The translations under genes and the position numbers were made by a program. The notes beneath the pieces were generated by a model. That model made no database searches and had not been told where the DNA came from. It saw only the letters and a program-made list of their open reading frames with translations. 64,000 nucleotides of DNA from Pholis gunnellus. Lineage: Eukaryota; Chordata; Actinopteri; Perciformes; Pholidae. The stretch is taken from positions 11,461,406 through 11,525,405 of the forward strand of contig OU342819.1 of NCBI GenBank assembly GCA_910591455.2, given 5' to 3'. Of this stretch, positions 1-11,314 are shown one piece after another; within the stretch, counting starts at the first letter, position 1; the number at the start of each line of letters is the position of its first letter.

Positions 1-673
1 CCATCTTTACAAGCTTTGATGTACAGAGATAAAACACACATGGCCCGATTTAAATGTGTAAAATGTACTTTACTTAGGAGTATATGTGAGCACAGGGCCC
101 CTCTACAAGACAAGGCCACAACGTTAGCTAATACTGGAGAGGCTGCATACTTTAGTACTTCAAATGTGCAAATTAATGAAAAAACAAGTGGATCTGAGGC
201 TTTTGGGGCCCTCAGGGGTCAAGGGGACCTGCGTTGAAAGCAGACTGCTTTGCATGTTACACTGTTACTACAGTTGATAATATAGGAGGTTCCCAAAGTG
301 GCGTGCAGGCACTTTCAGAGGTCCTGGAAGCAGGCAGAGCATTAGGTGTAAGGACTTGCTCCTCAGGTTTCAATGAATCCAGTGTGATGAAGCAGGATCA
401 TATATCTATATATATAGCAGCAAAACTCTCCATCTGATCAAACAGGGGCCTTTAGTGTAATCCCTGTGGATATTAAAAGGTTTTGGGGCCCTTGGATTAA
501 GCATGCATGGATTCAGAGTTCAGTCAGCCTGGCTGCCTGCGTGGCTAACGAGGGCGAACCACTCGACGCGCACTTTTACGCAGCGCGCACGCTAATTCCC
601 ACCGTGCACCCGGGTCTGCTCTGCACAGAGAGACTAAAAGTGGGAATAAATTCCTGCCTCGCGCGATACTCAC
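1..673. other. Intron 1 of the FKBP gene (minus strand), runs off the left edge
   Basis: No coding sequence was recognised here. It lies downstream, on the minus strand, of the FKBP first exon, so it should be intron 1. The short motif ttttggggccct occurs twice, near 200 and near 481, which hints at a degenerate repeat I could not name. The last 130 bases before the exon are CpG-rich. Confidence 0.6.
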
Positions 674-876
674 CTTGAGTCGAACTTCTTGCCGTCCGGA
701 AACATGCCATTGTAGTGGTACCTGACATAATCCCCTACTTTTACTGCGCGCACACACTGCTCTGGCACGAAAGTTTTCTCAATGAAGATGTCGTCTAACG
801 GTACCGGAGGAGCGTTGCAGGCGGCGAACGCCACCAGAACCGACAAATACAGCATCCCCTGCACGCACTGGGTCAT
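674..876 (-). CDS. fkbp9: FKBP9-like ER peptidyl-prolyl isomerase, first coding exon (partial gene)
   Basis: This is the 5' end of an FK506-binding-protein-type prolyl isomerase of the endoplasmic reticulum, a family that helps fold procollagen and other secreted proteins. The ATG at 876 opens a hydrophobic signal peptide (core YLSVLVAFAAC), followed by the start of the first FKBP domain with VGDYVRYHYNGMFPDGKKFDS. The exon ends at a good donor (AAG/GTGAGT), giving 67 codons plus 2 bases; the remaining exons lie left of the window on the minus strand. FVPEQC and FPDG favour FKBP9 over FKBP10, but FKBP10 shares YHYNG and DGKKFDS, so the paralog call is only moderate. Upstream in-frame codons extend the frame to 1032, but the ATG at 876 sits directly before the signal peptide and is preferred. 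The gene lies head to head with crtap. Confidence 0.65.
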
Positions 877-2022
877 TTTCACTGCCGACAAAACTCTCAG
901 ACGATGGAGATAACTGTGACTACGGCCTGTGTGCTGCCTCCCTGATCCACGGTGGTTTCCTCTACTCTGGACTTGGATAGAAGTCCTGCCCCCGGTCCCA
1001 GAGTAGGAATGATCACGTGTCAAGCTAGACAAAACGGTATCACTTCCGGTTGAACTTTAAAGACGCAACGTCGAGTGGATACCTTAATATCGCGAATTGT
1101 TCATGAAGCACAAGTACAAATGGCTACAAACTATATAAACAGATGCCCTTTGTGAGACACAAACAAATGCGGGCAAAGCTTTGACAGCCAAACGTGCTCT
1201 TATTTTGAAATTGAACTTTATATTTCCTGTCACGTCCTGCGTCTTTCTAGCTGCACGGACGTCCTCTGGGGTTGAATGGGATAGTTTTGGGCACCACGTA
1301 TTGCTCCTGCGCAGTGCAGCTTCTGATATGTGTCAACGTGGTAACGTAGGGGTCTCCACACATCTGCAAACACCCCCCCCCCCCCCCCCCTTCTGTGTCC
1401 ATTTAAATCACAATGATACGCACACATCCAAAGATGAATACGCAGGTCTGAATTGCAGTCAAATTAGCAGAACACATAACGTTTGTCCTTAGATGATGCT
1501 CTGCATGGATCCTGACTGTTGTGTTGGTGGGGTGCAGGCCTGTTGAGGGAGGAAGACCAGACAGGAATGTCTGTACGTGGCAGTGGGAGGGACACATCAC
1601 GCTCACCATTGCAGGGGTTTAATTAGTGACGGAGTTTAAAGAGGTTTAAGGAGCAGAGTTTTATTGAATAATATGTTCTTGGTCAGTCCTGAAGTTTAAA
1701 GAAATGGCTAAATGACCTTGTCCCTTATCTATAAAGTACAGGATTTTCTCCCTCACTTATGAAGTTAAAGTATAAAAGCTCTTTTCTCTGTCAGGTCCTT
1801 ACTTGTCCTGTAAAAGGACAGAACAAGCGCAGTGATTTACTCGTGTGAGTTAGTGGGAGGAGCAGCTCCAGCAGCCCCCACCCGCTGGAGCGGCCGTTCA
1901 AGCCTTTTGCGCCCGGGGGTGGGGAGGCTTTGTCCGGATACGTCGTGGAACTTGAGGCGGTCCTAGAGACCCACGTTCCCACTCCGGGATCACCCCCAGT
2001 CCACCATTAACCACACTTAAAA
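877..2022. promoter_or_regulatory. Divergent promoter region between the FKBP gene and crtap
   Basis: The two start codons are 1146 bases apart and point away from each other, so both promoters and both 5' leaders must lie here. A palindromic E-box, CACGTG, sits at 1014-1019 on the FKBP side. TATATAA occurs at 1131-1137. TATAAA at 1771-1776 is well placed for crtap transcription starting near 1800. A run of 19 C residues lies around 1372-1390. I did not find a clear ER stress element. Shared regulation is an inference from the arrangement and from the common role of both products in collagen folding. Confidence 0.55.
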
Positions 2023-4827
2023 ATGGCACCGTCCGCTTCTTCCCAACTCTTCTCGGCGCTTGTACTCGCATTTTTCATCTCTGAGGTGAACTCCCAGTAT
2101 GAGAAATACAGCTTCAGGAGTTTCCCCAGGCACGAGCTGATGCCCCTGGAGTCCGCTTACAAGTACGCACTGGACCAGTACACCGGAGAGAAGTGGAAGG
2201 AGACGGTGGAGTACATAGAGGTGTCTCTGCGGCTGTACCGGCTGCTGCGGGACAGCGAGGCCTTCTGCAACCTCAACTGCAGCTCCGTGAGGCTGGAAGA
2301 CGAGCAGAAGTTTGCGGAGTTTCCAGAGCTGCGGGCGTTCGGTAACGTTATGAAGAGGGCGCAGTGCCTGAAGCGCTGCAAACAGGGGCTGCCCGCGTTC
2401 AGGCAGGCCATGCCCAGCCGGGACACCATCGTTGAATTTGAGGAGAGAGAGCCGTACAAATACCTGCAGTACGCGTACTTCAAAGTAAGTAACGTTACAT
2501 ATGCGTTTAATATGTGGGGTCATGAGGAGGGTCGAGGGGTTCCACACATTGGACCTGTGCGGTTTTACGTGTTTGTTTACCTTGTTATGATACTCAGTAT
2601 AAGGTGATGGTTTTCAATGCAGCCGCACTTTCTTTCTCAACGTCACTGACGGTGTTTTCTCGCGTCTTTGCTTTCTGACGTCACCTACGTGCCACGGATG
2701 CACAGGTCTGTTAGCGTTAAGTTCTGTTCCGCACGCGGGGAGGTCCTGGACTTTTTACCTGAGAGTGCTTGAGTTTTCTAGTCCTTCCTATTAAGAAGTA
2801 AAAAAACACAGTTATAAAGAAACAAAAAAACAAAACATTTATCTTGTCATCCGCTCTACAAGGGAACTATTTTCGATTTAGGACCAAGTTATGAATCACA
2901 GTTTATTTAGAGTCAAATATTGGAAAAACCACTTGGCCTAAATTTAGGCTTATGTTGCCATGGAAACAGAGGTGTGACAAATTAAGAGGAACCACTGAAT
3001 ACCTCAATTGTTTTGACTTGACCTGATAATTGACAAAACCAACATTCATTTAAGGTGATCGAAAATATTGTCCTCCATTCCGTTATTCTGGAATTATTTA
3101 TTGGCGATTTATGAGCTATCGAGTCCCTGCAACCACTCCACGTTGAACCACAGTGTAGTGTTTGCGTTGCATTTATTTTATTTCCTCAACTAATAGCTGT
3201 TGTGTATCTGTGTGTTATTTCTCCCAGTCCGACAACCTGGCCAAGGCGGTGTCTGCTGCACACACCTTCCTGCTGAAACACCCAAACGATGAGATGATGC
3301 AGAGGAACATGGCTTACTACAAGAGTCTGCCTGGAGCCGACGAACACCTCAAAGACCTGGAGACCAAATCCTATGAGGTGCACATAAACACACAGAATCA
3401 GAACGAGGAGTAAACATGGAAAGGCTGCGTGCATGCAAGAGTCACACCCATACCCACGGCTTTGTTAATCCATATAAATATACACAACACATTCTATTAT
3501 TGGCTGTGTGGGTGTGCTGATGGAGTAGCAGCCTGTGGTGAACATGGCCAAGCTGGCCACATCATGGGGAGAGTCATTCATAGACATCAGTGCTTCACAA
3601 AATAGGGTCTGGGGACCTTCAGTGGTCCTCGACAGGGCTGTAGTGGCCCCAGCAGGAATGCGTTAAGAGGAGGTTCTGCAATGTCGCCCACAATACGCAA
3701 GAAAGAATAGGAACGCAGCAGAAATACGCTAACCACTGCAACCGCAGCACCGCGATCCAGAAACTATCTGATGCAGGTCTTGACACGAGAGATATTACGG
3801 CCGTAAGTTGCCACAAGTGTGAAACCTTTCTGCCTGAAAAAAGGTCTGTTCTCAACACAAGCTTAAGAGATTCAACATGTTGTTCTACGATGCAAAATAC
3901 AGTCAGTAACTTCCCCTCTAGGGACTTTTGAAGCTTTTAAGTGTGCTAAACAAGTGGCTCTATGTGACTGTAAGACATCATTACGCCGACTAGTCCACCT
4001 TTAGCTCCGCGGTGGTGACGTGAAGTTATGCGACCGTGGTGGAGTTCATTTATAGCCTGACGTTAGTTTTTACTTCTGTCACTTGCATGCATGCTTTAAA
4101 AATCACAAGAGTGCTTTTAAGAGTCTATTCCCAACTTCCATCTTTTTGCGTCCCAGTGCATCTTTTCGGGACAACGTGGACATCCACAGCAAAATGGTGA
4201 TTGTGTGGCGCGTCTCTGAGATTCACAAGCATCTATAGAGGACCTACTTCGAATACCACAGCGCCATTATCAAAGAAGAAATGCTACAACCGTAAAGCCT
4301 AAAGAAATCTAATTTAAGACATTTCTAGGATCCGTGGTAACCCTTTTAAAAGAGATGGGAGGAGTAGTCTTGTAGCCGACAACATCCCCGCAAAGACTTC
4401 TATCAGGCACAAACCAACAAATATAAATGGCAATGGCAGCTACAACGTTGTTACAACACGTTTCACAACACAAACACTTCATTAAGTACAATTTAGAGAT
4501 GCACCGATACTGTTATCGGTCCGATACTGACTCAAAATGCTGGATCTACTATTGGTGAAAATGAGCTCGTAGAGGCATAAAGTTCATAGGATGAGTCTTT
4601 AAAAAATGCGTATCTGGAGATAAGACACCAGGTAATAAAAGTGCCATGTAATTCGTTTGTTGTTTTTTTTCTTCTCATATTCATGTTTAAGCATTGCAGC
4701 AATTGCTCCTGTTATAGGTCACAATAACAACACAGATCAATACCATTGATTTGAATAAGAAAGAGACTTGTAACCTTGTGGAATGCTTCAGTAATGCAAT
4801 CATGTCCAGATTAAACAATATCACCTT

Positions 4828-4860
<33 letters not shown>

Positions 4861-6435
4861 TATTGCAGACCCTGTTTGTGCGCGCAGTGCGGGCGTACAA
4901 TGGAGAAAACTTCCGTACTTCGGTGTCAGACATGGAGCTGTCTCTGCGGGATTTCTTCAAGGTCTACGACGAGTGTCTGGCTGCGTCCGAGGGGCCCAGG
5001 GACGTCAAAGACTTCAAGGACTTCTACCCCTCCATAGCCGGTCAGTTCATGTGTGTTCATGTTGTGTTCTCACTCTGTTCCTCCTGCCCTGTCCATCTAT
5101 ACCTGCTCTTCTCTTTTGTTAAAAATCCAAACCTTTTGCACCTGTCTTCTTTTTGTCATTTAATGAACCCTTTTTTTCAACACTTTCTTGTAATGCCTAA
5201 GTTGAATCATATATTATTTTGAACCTTTCCTCCTCAGATCACTACATAGAGGTCCTTGACAGGAAAGTGAGTTGTGAAAGTGACCTGACACCTGTCGTAG
5301 GAGGTTTCGTGGTTGATAATTTTGTGGCCACCATGTACCACTACCTGCAGTTTGCCTATTACAAATGTGAGTAGCGTGTTGTTTCCAAACGTCTACTGTG
5401 TTATTATGACTGAATTCCCTGGATTTAGTTCTGTAATCGTGTTTTCAGTGAATGACCTGAAGAACGCCGTACCGTGTGCAGCCAGCTACGTGCTCTTTGA
5501 CCCCAGCGATGAAGTTATGAAGAATAACTTGGCCTATTACGAGTTCCACAAAAGCCGGTGGGAGCTGACGGAGGAGGACTTCCTCCCCAGATCAGTGAGA
5601 CATATTAATGACTACAAATCTTAGGCACCCAGTTCCTATTCGATATGAATATACAAACAAGATACAACATTGTAATTGGTGCGCTTTGTGGGTTGCTGGT
5701 AGGCATATTTAGTTGCCTTTGGACAGAGCCATGCTAGCGGTTTCCCGTTGTTTCCAGTCTTTATGCTAAGCTAAGCTAACTGGCTTAGCACGGTCAGACT
5801 TTTGAGTGGTATCAGTCTTCCCATCTACAGTAACTCATGGCAGGAAAGCAAATAAATGTACTGCTTTTAGTTCAAATAGGTTCAAAAGGTAACCATAGGA
5901 GTCTTTTAGTCGGTTAGGTGAGAAGATTGACACCCCTCTCATGTCTGTGTACAGTAAATGTAAAGCCACCACACGCCAGCAGCCTGTTAGCTTAACTAAA
6001 GTACTTGAAACAAGAGAGAAACAGCTGACCCGGCTCTGTCTGAGGGTGACAAAATTTGCCTCTAAAGCACACTAATTAAAACTTTGTATTCTGTTTGTTT
6101 ATGTTGTGGTGTTACCTGAGGTTGTGTGTGCACATTTCTTTGCCATGTGCAGAGACTTTGTGACAGAACCAAGGGGGCTGTTTGTTTGTGTCCAGTCTTT
6201 GTGCTAAGCTAAGCTAACCGCCTGCTTTATATTTAATCGACATATATTATAGTGATATCAATCTACGAATGTAACTCAGTAGTAAAGCAAAACATCATAT
6301 TTCATTTAAGGTTCTCTGGACTAACTACATGTCAAACTGATTCAGCACGTGCACGCTGCCTTCTTTCTCTGTTTTGTGTCTTTGGTTCACTCTGACACAC
6401 ATTTTACCCGCTGTGCTCCTGTGTGTGTGTGTGTG

Positions 6436-6485
<50 letters not shown>

Positions 6486-7158
6486 CGCTACAGGAGGCAC
6501 TGCGGTACTACAATCAGACCACAATGCAGCTACAGATGTTGGAGTTCTCCAGACAGCGCCTGGTGAACGACGACGAGGTGAGTGCTTGTAACACAGATTT
6601 TTGGTGTCTTAGTGCATCGCAGGATGCTTTTAGACAGGGAGATATCTTTTAATTGAACAATTTACCCTTAAACTAGACCTGCATGATTCCCTTGTTATCA
6701 GTCGGTGTTTGGATCAGGCTCTGTCCTTGTGTCACTTATGGAAAAACCCTGGATTCTTCAGTCTGATCACATGACACCCTGCAGTACAATGTAGGCTCAG
6801 TGTTTATCAAGCTGCTATGCGGCAGACGGCCATCAGGTGGCAGCAAGACACTGGCATTTCTTTAAAATTCTTACACTGCAGCACAAGCACACCCGGTATA
6901 AACCAGGACTACATGCTGTATGTGGCGAACACCTGTCAGTTCTTGGCTGTCATCTCTTTAGTAATGCCAGGTGAGAAATCACAGATAGAACTGTGAGTCA
7001 GACATTTAATGCTTATGCACTTCAAACAGACCCTCCTGAGTTGTCTCTAATTTTTTTCTTTTACGTGTGTGTGTCCGCAGGGGGAGGTGGTGGAGTTTAT
7101 AGATGAGTTCCTGGATGGGGATGAATTTCCCAAATTGGAAATGCCGCCGAAACAATGA
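2023..7158 (+). CDS. crtap: Cartilage-associated protein (CRTAP), complete, 7 exons
   Basis: CRTAP is the non-catalytic helper subunit of the ER collagen prolyl 3-hydroxylation complex, with P3H1 and cyclophilin B. Coding exons: 2023-2484, 3228-3377, 4869-5040, 5238-5366, 5449-5594, 6494-6577 and 7081-7158. All have GT-AG borders and compatible phases, giving 406 codons against about 401 in human. The ATG at 2023 starts a signal peptide (residues 1 to about 24), then QYEKYSFRSFPR, which is characteristic of CRTAP. RAHCLKRCKQG-type cysteines appear as RAQCLKRCKQGLPAFRQ, and an N-glycosylation site appears in LNCSS. TPR-like helices carry KSYE, TLFVRAVRAYNGEN, VATMYHYLQFAYYK and NNLAYYEF. The C-terminus GEVVEFIDEFLDGDE matches the acidic CRTAP tail; no KDEL signal is present. 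The paralog P3H4 was considered, but the exon-by-exon match and the susd5-fbxl2-clasp2 neighbours fit CRTAP. Introns 2 and 5 carry TG repeats next to their acceptors. Confidence 0.95.
2485..4868 (+). other. crtap: crtap introns 1 and 2
   Basis: Intron 1 (2485-3227) shows no further gene. Intron 2 (3378-4868) is 1.5 kb. Around 4495-4560 it contains a stretch (gatgcaccgatactgttatcgg) resembling the 'atgcaccgata' interspersed repeats I know from fish genomes; a definite family name is not possible from sequence alone. The ORFs in the introns are short and unrecognised. Confidence 0.5.
4828..4860 (+). repeat. (TG)n microsatellite adjoining crtap exon 3 acceptor
   Basis: About 14 TG units end only 8 bases before the exon 3 acceptor (tattgcag at 4861-4868). 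The repeat occupies the place where the polypyrimidine tract normally lies. Confidence 0.9.
5705..6225. repeat. Degenerate interspersed repeat with inverted halves, crtap intron 5
   Basis: The left half has ggacagagccatgctagc, then ccagtctttatgctaagc and taagctaac (5720-5785). The right half (about 5975-6050) holds the reverse of the same block: gccagcagcctgttagctta, then acagctgacccggctctgtc. A further copy of agtctttgtgctaagctaag lies at 6194-6213. Related copies lie at 13385-13800 and 40930-41060. I recognise these motifs as a very common percomorph repeat; its transposition class is not certain. Confidence 0.65.
6420..6482 (+). repeat. (GT)n microsatellite adjoining crtap exon 6 acceptor
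   Basis: About 31 GT units with one GC interruption. They end 11 bases before the exon 6 acceptor at 6493. The only pyrimidine-rich stretch lies upstream of the repeat, around 6358-6420. Confidence 0.9.
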
Positions 7159-7556
7159 AACACACACAACAAAACCACTCCAACAACCTCCCCCCCCCCC
7201 CCAACCCCCACACACACACACACACAGTTTGTATTTATTGGGTTTAGCAAGAGGCTCTGATTAGTCACTGTGTTTTTACCTGCAGAACCACATCCTGAAC
7301 GTTTTTTTAACTTCCTATTTTGTGCACTAAACATCCAGTTCAGTGGTATGAACACATCGCACAGTGACAATGATGTTAATAAAAGATAGAAATATTTTTA
7401 CTTGCTGTTTTATGGGTCCGTTCCTCCACTGTGAATCATGTATGTTGTCGGTTACAATGAAATGATAATAAAAGTCGACAAACATGTCTTTCAAGTAAAC
7501 GCTGTTGTCGTAATACCACAGTTGGGGATGTGATCGGTTGTGAGTAACACCTATTT
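7159..7556 (+). other. crtap: crtap 3' untranslated region with two polyadenylation signals
   Basis: After the TGA at 7156-7158 comes a C-run (about 7190-7202), a short CA repeat (7209-7227), and AATAAA at 7378-7383 and 7467-7472. Either signal could end the transcript. No downstream coding sequence on this strand is seen before susd5. Confidence 0.7.
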
Positions 7557-7860
7557 AGTTTAGGACTGCAACTATATCTGCCAGTAAGTCACTAATATGC
7601 TTAATTGTTTGGTAAATAGCTAAATATGCTCGTCACAATATCCTAAAACCTAAATTCATGTCTTCAGGTTTTTTCCTGTCCAACCATAAAATGATCAACT
7701 TACTATCGCACGAAACAAAAGCAGCAAATCATCACAACTGAGAAGCTGGAACCAGGGAATGATTTAATATTTGTGCTTGAAAAATGACTTAAATGATGAA
7801 TTAATTGATCAATCGAATAATACTCTGTTTCAGTCCATTGATATTTGACTGGAGCCCTAA
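7557..7860. repeat. Interspersed AT-rich repeat, copy 1
   Basis: It opens with aggactgcaactat, has a core gagaagctggaaccaggga (7740-7758), then a tgcttgaaaaatgacttaaa block, and ends with gattaatc-like sequence. The same ordered blocks recur at 33750-34010 and 47335-47615, and inverted at 29695-29880. I know this family as abundant in teleosts; it has no coding capacity here. Confidence 0.65.
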
Positions 7861-9859
7861 TACAGCAGGATGTTTGCGAGGGTCCTTCAGACGAGACCCG
7901 GGCTGTGCTGAGCAGAGAGACATCCAGAGAAAACACCGAGTTGTTTAATAATGTTTGAACATTGAGTCTCTGTGCAGTTTGTCACACGATGATGTAAAAA
8001 ACCCCACAGGGGAACATTCTCGCTGTGTTACTGTTAGCTTCTCTCTGACTCTGCGTTCTCATTTCTCTCCTGTCTGTATTTACTCGTCTCTTTTAATCCC
8101 GCTTCTTCTCCTTCCCAATTCTTTCCTTTCATCTGCCCTCTTTTTCTTTAAACATTCATCTTCATTCTTTTTAAACATTTTTGGGAATCATCACAAAGAA
8201 ATGGGGGGGGGGGGTAACGGCTGTTAGAAGGGGCTTAGGTAACGGTTAACATAAAAGGCTGATTGTCGGGAGTCAAGGCCGCAGGTCAAAGTCACACCGT
8301 AATATTAAAAGTCGATCACTTTCACAAACGTATACAGTGAATGGTAAACAATGGACCATTCAATTAGAGAGACCACAGCATTAAAACAATAAAAGTAGAT
8401 ATTAAGAGTTAATACCACATGTTTAGGAGTTTATTGTGACACAAATACAGTACACATTTCTTCCATCACACACATCACGCTGTTTGAGATGAAGAAGAAA
8501 TATTAGCATCATGTGAATGAGAGTCAACGATGTCGAAAAGAGTCCTTTGCTTTCTTTGTGATTCCTTCTGATTTGCACATAACTCAGGTGGTCCCAAACC
8601 CAAATATAGTCTCCGTATTATATATAAGTCTGGATGATTACGATCAGTGTTCATGGTTCATGTGGCAAACCTGGTGTGTGACCAGACATTCCTCGATAAT
8701 CTACAATTCATTGAGTACAGCACTTGTGTTCAAACAGCTTTATTTGGTGAAGTAAAGGGCATTTTGACCGAAGTAGAGATGAGCTGTGAAGGACATGAAG
8801 AGGTAATGTCAACTGTGCTCGACTGTCTTGGTGAAGAAACACAAGTCAAACGTATTTCCCCACACACCAGTATATGCTTCACTATGACCAGCAAATTATT
8901 ATTACAGTTAAAGATTCATATTTACAGAAACATGCCACATCAACACGTTAGTGTCAATTCATTTTCAGACACCACAATACTGAAATCAAAGAGATTGCTG
9001 AAATAATTTGTTTCCCTTAACCCGTCCAAATCCAACAAAAATGTATTTCATAACTAAATATGTTACTAAATAACACCATCAAAAATATATATTTTTAGAA
9101 ATCAGCTGAGAACACTGGATGTGAGGAAAGATTAAATGATCATCACATCATAAAGCTCCATCACCCACTTTTGACATTAATTAGAAGTGAAGCGCTTTCT
9201 ATTTAAGTTATTGCCATACTTTGTAATTCTTTTTGTAGTCTTTTTTACATCACCAGAATTAAAAACTCTAATATGTAAGTTTAAACTATCTTATGGCTAT
9301 TTGAATTTATTTACAATTGCTCCTTTTTTTTATCAGGTTTTCTATTTTAACATTTGACCTTTGTTCTCAAGTATTTGGCACAGTACACAAACAAATATCA
9401 CCAAATCATGCAGAGCTACAGTACACTGTAAAATCCTTATTTTTTAGAACAAGGACTGTACAATAAACTAAATCTACAAAGTTATACCTAAAACTAAATG
9501 TACACATATTGCAAATTGTCGGAATTCCTAAGTACAGAATAGCGTTAAATTAACAAATCCTCCCCGGTCCAGTTCAGATAACACTCTTAAACTTCTCATG
9601 TTGTATTTCATCAGGACAAACATAAAAGAACACAAATAAGGAAGTATAATCCATTGATGTACTAAAAATATTTAGCATTACATTTAGCATTATGTAGCTA
9701 AATGTAACAAGATCATGATTTAAATTTTAGGGCATGTGGTCCAGCCCTGATTTTAACCCAAAGTTATAGGCTTCAACTCCACATAATACTCAAAAATCTA
9801 ACTACATTTTTCACTGAACACCCTAAGCCGTCAGCATATGTTAAACTATTACTAATCCT
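7861..9859. other. Intergenic spacer between crtap and susd5 (convergent)
   Basis: AT-rich DNA without a recognisable gene. It probably includes part of the susd5 3' untranslated region, because several TTTATT strings (for example 8430-8435 and 9306-9311) read as AATAAA on the minus strand. A run of 11 G lies at about 8203-8213. The longest open frame, at 8647-9006, has no recognisable domain. Confidence 0.5.
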
Positions 9860-9865
9860 TTAAAG

Positions 9866-10340
9866 ATGCGGTAGGCAATATTTTTTTGGGGGGCAAAACT
9901 GCCCTGGAAAGGCAAAAGAAATCGCCAGACTTTGAACAGCCCTCCTCCTGCACCTTTCCCCTCTCTGTCCTAGGCTCCTCCCACCAGATGCACGTTTCAT
10001 ATAGTACCCTGATGCCGTCACATAGCGGCAATTCTGTGACAATTACGGTCCTGTTTTACTTTGCAAACTTGTGGGCCTGTAAAGCCCTTTGAGACTACAA
10101 TATCGGCGTTTCAGAGATGGAGAGAAAACGTTGCTAATACAGCCAATAGGAACGCCCTCTCTCCAAAATGACCCGTGATTGGCCAAAGTCTCCAGTCACA
10201 TGCTTGATTTTCTAAAGCCCGAAAACAGACAAGAAGAGGTGCAGAAGTCTAGTTTTCTCTCAGACCACTTGAATAACAATATCCTGAAAGGATATTATGG
10301 ATTTTATGCCCAATGATGCCAAAAAATAAACTGCCTACCC
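9866..10340. repeat. MITE-like element with terminal inverted repeats
   Basis: The left end reads gcggtaggcaatattttttt (9868-9887). The right end reads ccaaaaaataaactgcctac (10319-10338), which is its near-perfect inverse. The interior contains caaaagaaatcgccagactt, cctcccaccagatgcacg and gtgattggccaaagtc, motifs I know from a common teleost non-autonomous repeat. The copy looks full length (about 475 bases) and has no ORF of note. Confidence 0.7.
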
Positions 10341-10469
10341 GAGCATGACATTTTTAATTTTTGTTTCTCTCTGTTGCCATGGCAGCACCACAATGTTTGA
10401 TCTCTGGTTGGTCCGAATCCCGTCAGCAAACACGACATACCGCTGACCGGCGGATTGCACGGACCTGAG

Positions 10470-10497
10470 ACACACACACACACACACACGCACGCAC

Positions 10498-10528
<31 letters not shown>
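10470..10528. repeat. (CA)n microsatellite with CG interruptions
   Basis: About 29 CA-type units with several cg substitutions. A C-run follows at about 10598-10610 and a cat trinucleotide run at 10632-10652. Confidence 0.9.
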
Positions 10529-11314
10529 GGGGCTGAATCTGGCCGACTGATGCCAACTGCCAAAACCAACAGAGGAACCTTCTTTCTCACATCTTTCCCC
10601 CCCCCCCCCCATGCCGCTCATCTAGTCTAACCATCATCATCATCATCATCATCCTTTTTTCCGTTCTTGCTGGTTTGACAGAAGCCTGGTCGTTCATTTG
10701 TCACTACCTGCCCAAATCTGCTGCTGCAAAGTGTTGGAGTAACAAGTGGAATACAGTTCTTATCAACACAATACTCAGAGACAAACAGAAAAAGATGGGG
10801 AATCAAGAACAATGCAGCTAAATCAACAATAAATGAGCAGTCAATGAACAATGTCCAAGAGCTTTGAAGTCTCAGTTCATATATTCAGGTGGGCAGGCAT
10901 GCCTTCTTGTGGTTTTCCTACATGGTTAATTCCTTAATATCTCCCTTTTCAGTTGCTGGAGTTAAGTCCAGTCTAGATACCCCCTCCACATGTCCAGCTA
11001 GATGTCAGAGCTTTGACAATATTGGGTAGGTATAATGCAGATGACTAAAATTCCTTAAAATCGATCTACCATCTTGTTTCACTGTGTTAAGCATCAGCTC
11101 TTACTGTTTTACACCATTTTCTGCATCCTATAGGTGCTCTTGAACAGGGCTGTAGCGCAACTCATCCATTCACACCTATCCAAACTCTTAAATTATGCAG
11201 TAGTTTCTAGCAAGATGAGGGGCTGTGCTTTCCTCTCAAATTCATCCGAATCTTCCCATCCCTCCTAAATGTCTCTGCCCTCCGTTAGTGTCCCTCTGTC
11301 CTCATCCGTCGCTC

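Noticed and set aside
1181..1492. Open frames in the crtap upstream region (1181-1492, 1230-1427, 1403-1609)
   Set aside because: They cross a C/G run, show no domain, and overlap the divergent promoter.
2017..2547. 176-codon minus-strand open frame over crtap exon 1
   Set aside because: It is antisense to a clearly recognisable CRTAP exon and has no domain of its own.
2023..7158. P3H4 (SC65) as the identity of the gene called crtap
   Set aside because: P3H4 also neighbours an FKBP gene (FKBP10), so it was considered. The exon-by-exon protein match and the susd5, fbxl2 and clasp2 neighbours fit CRTAP.
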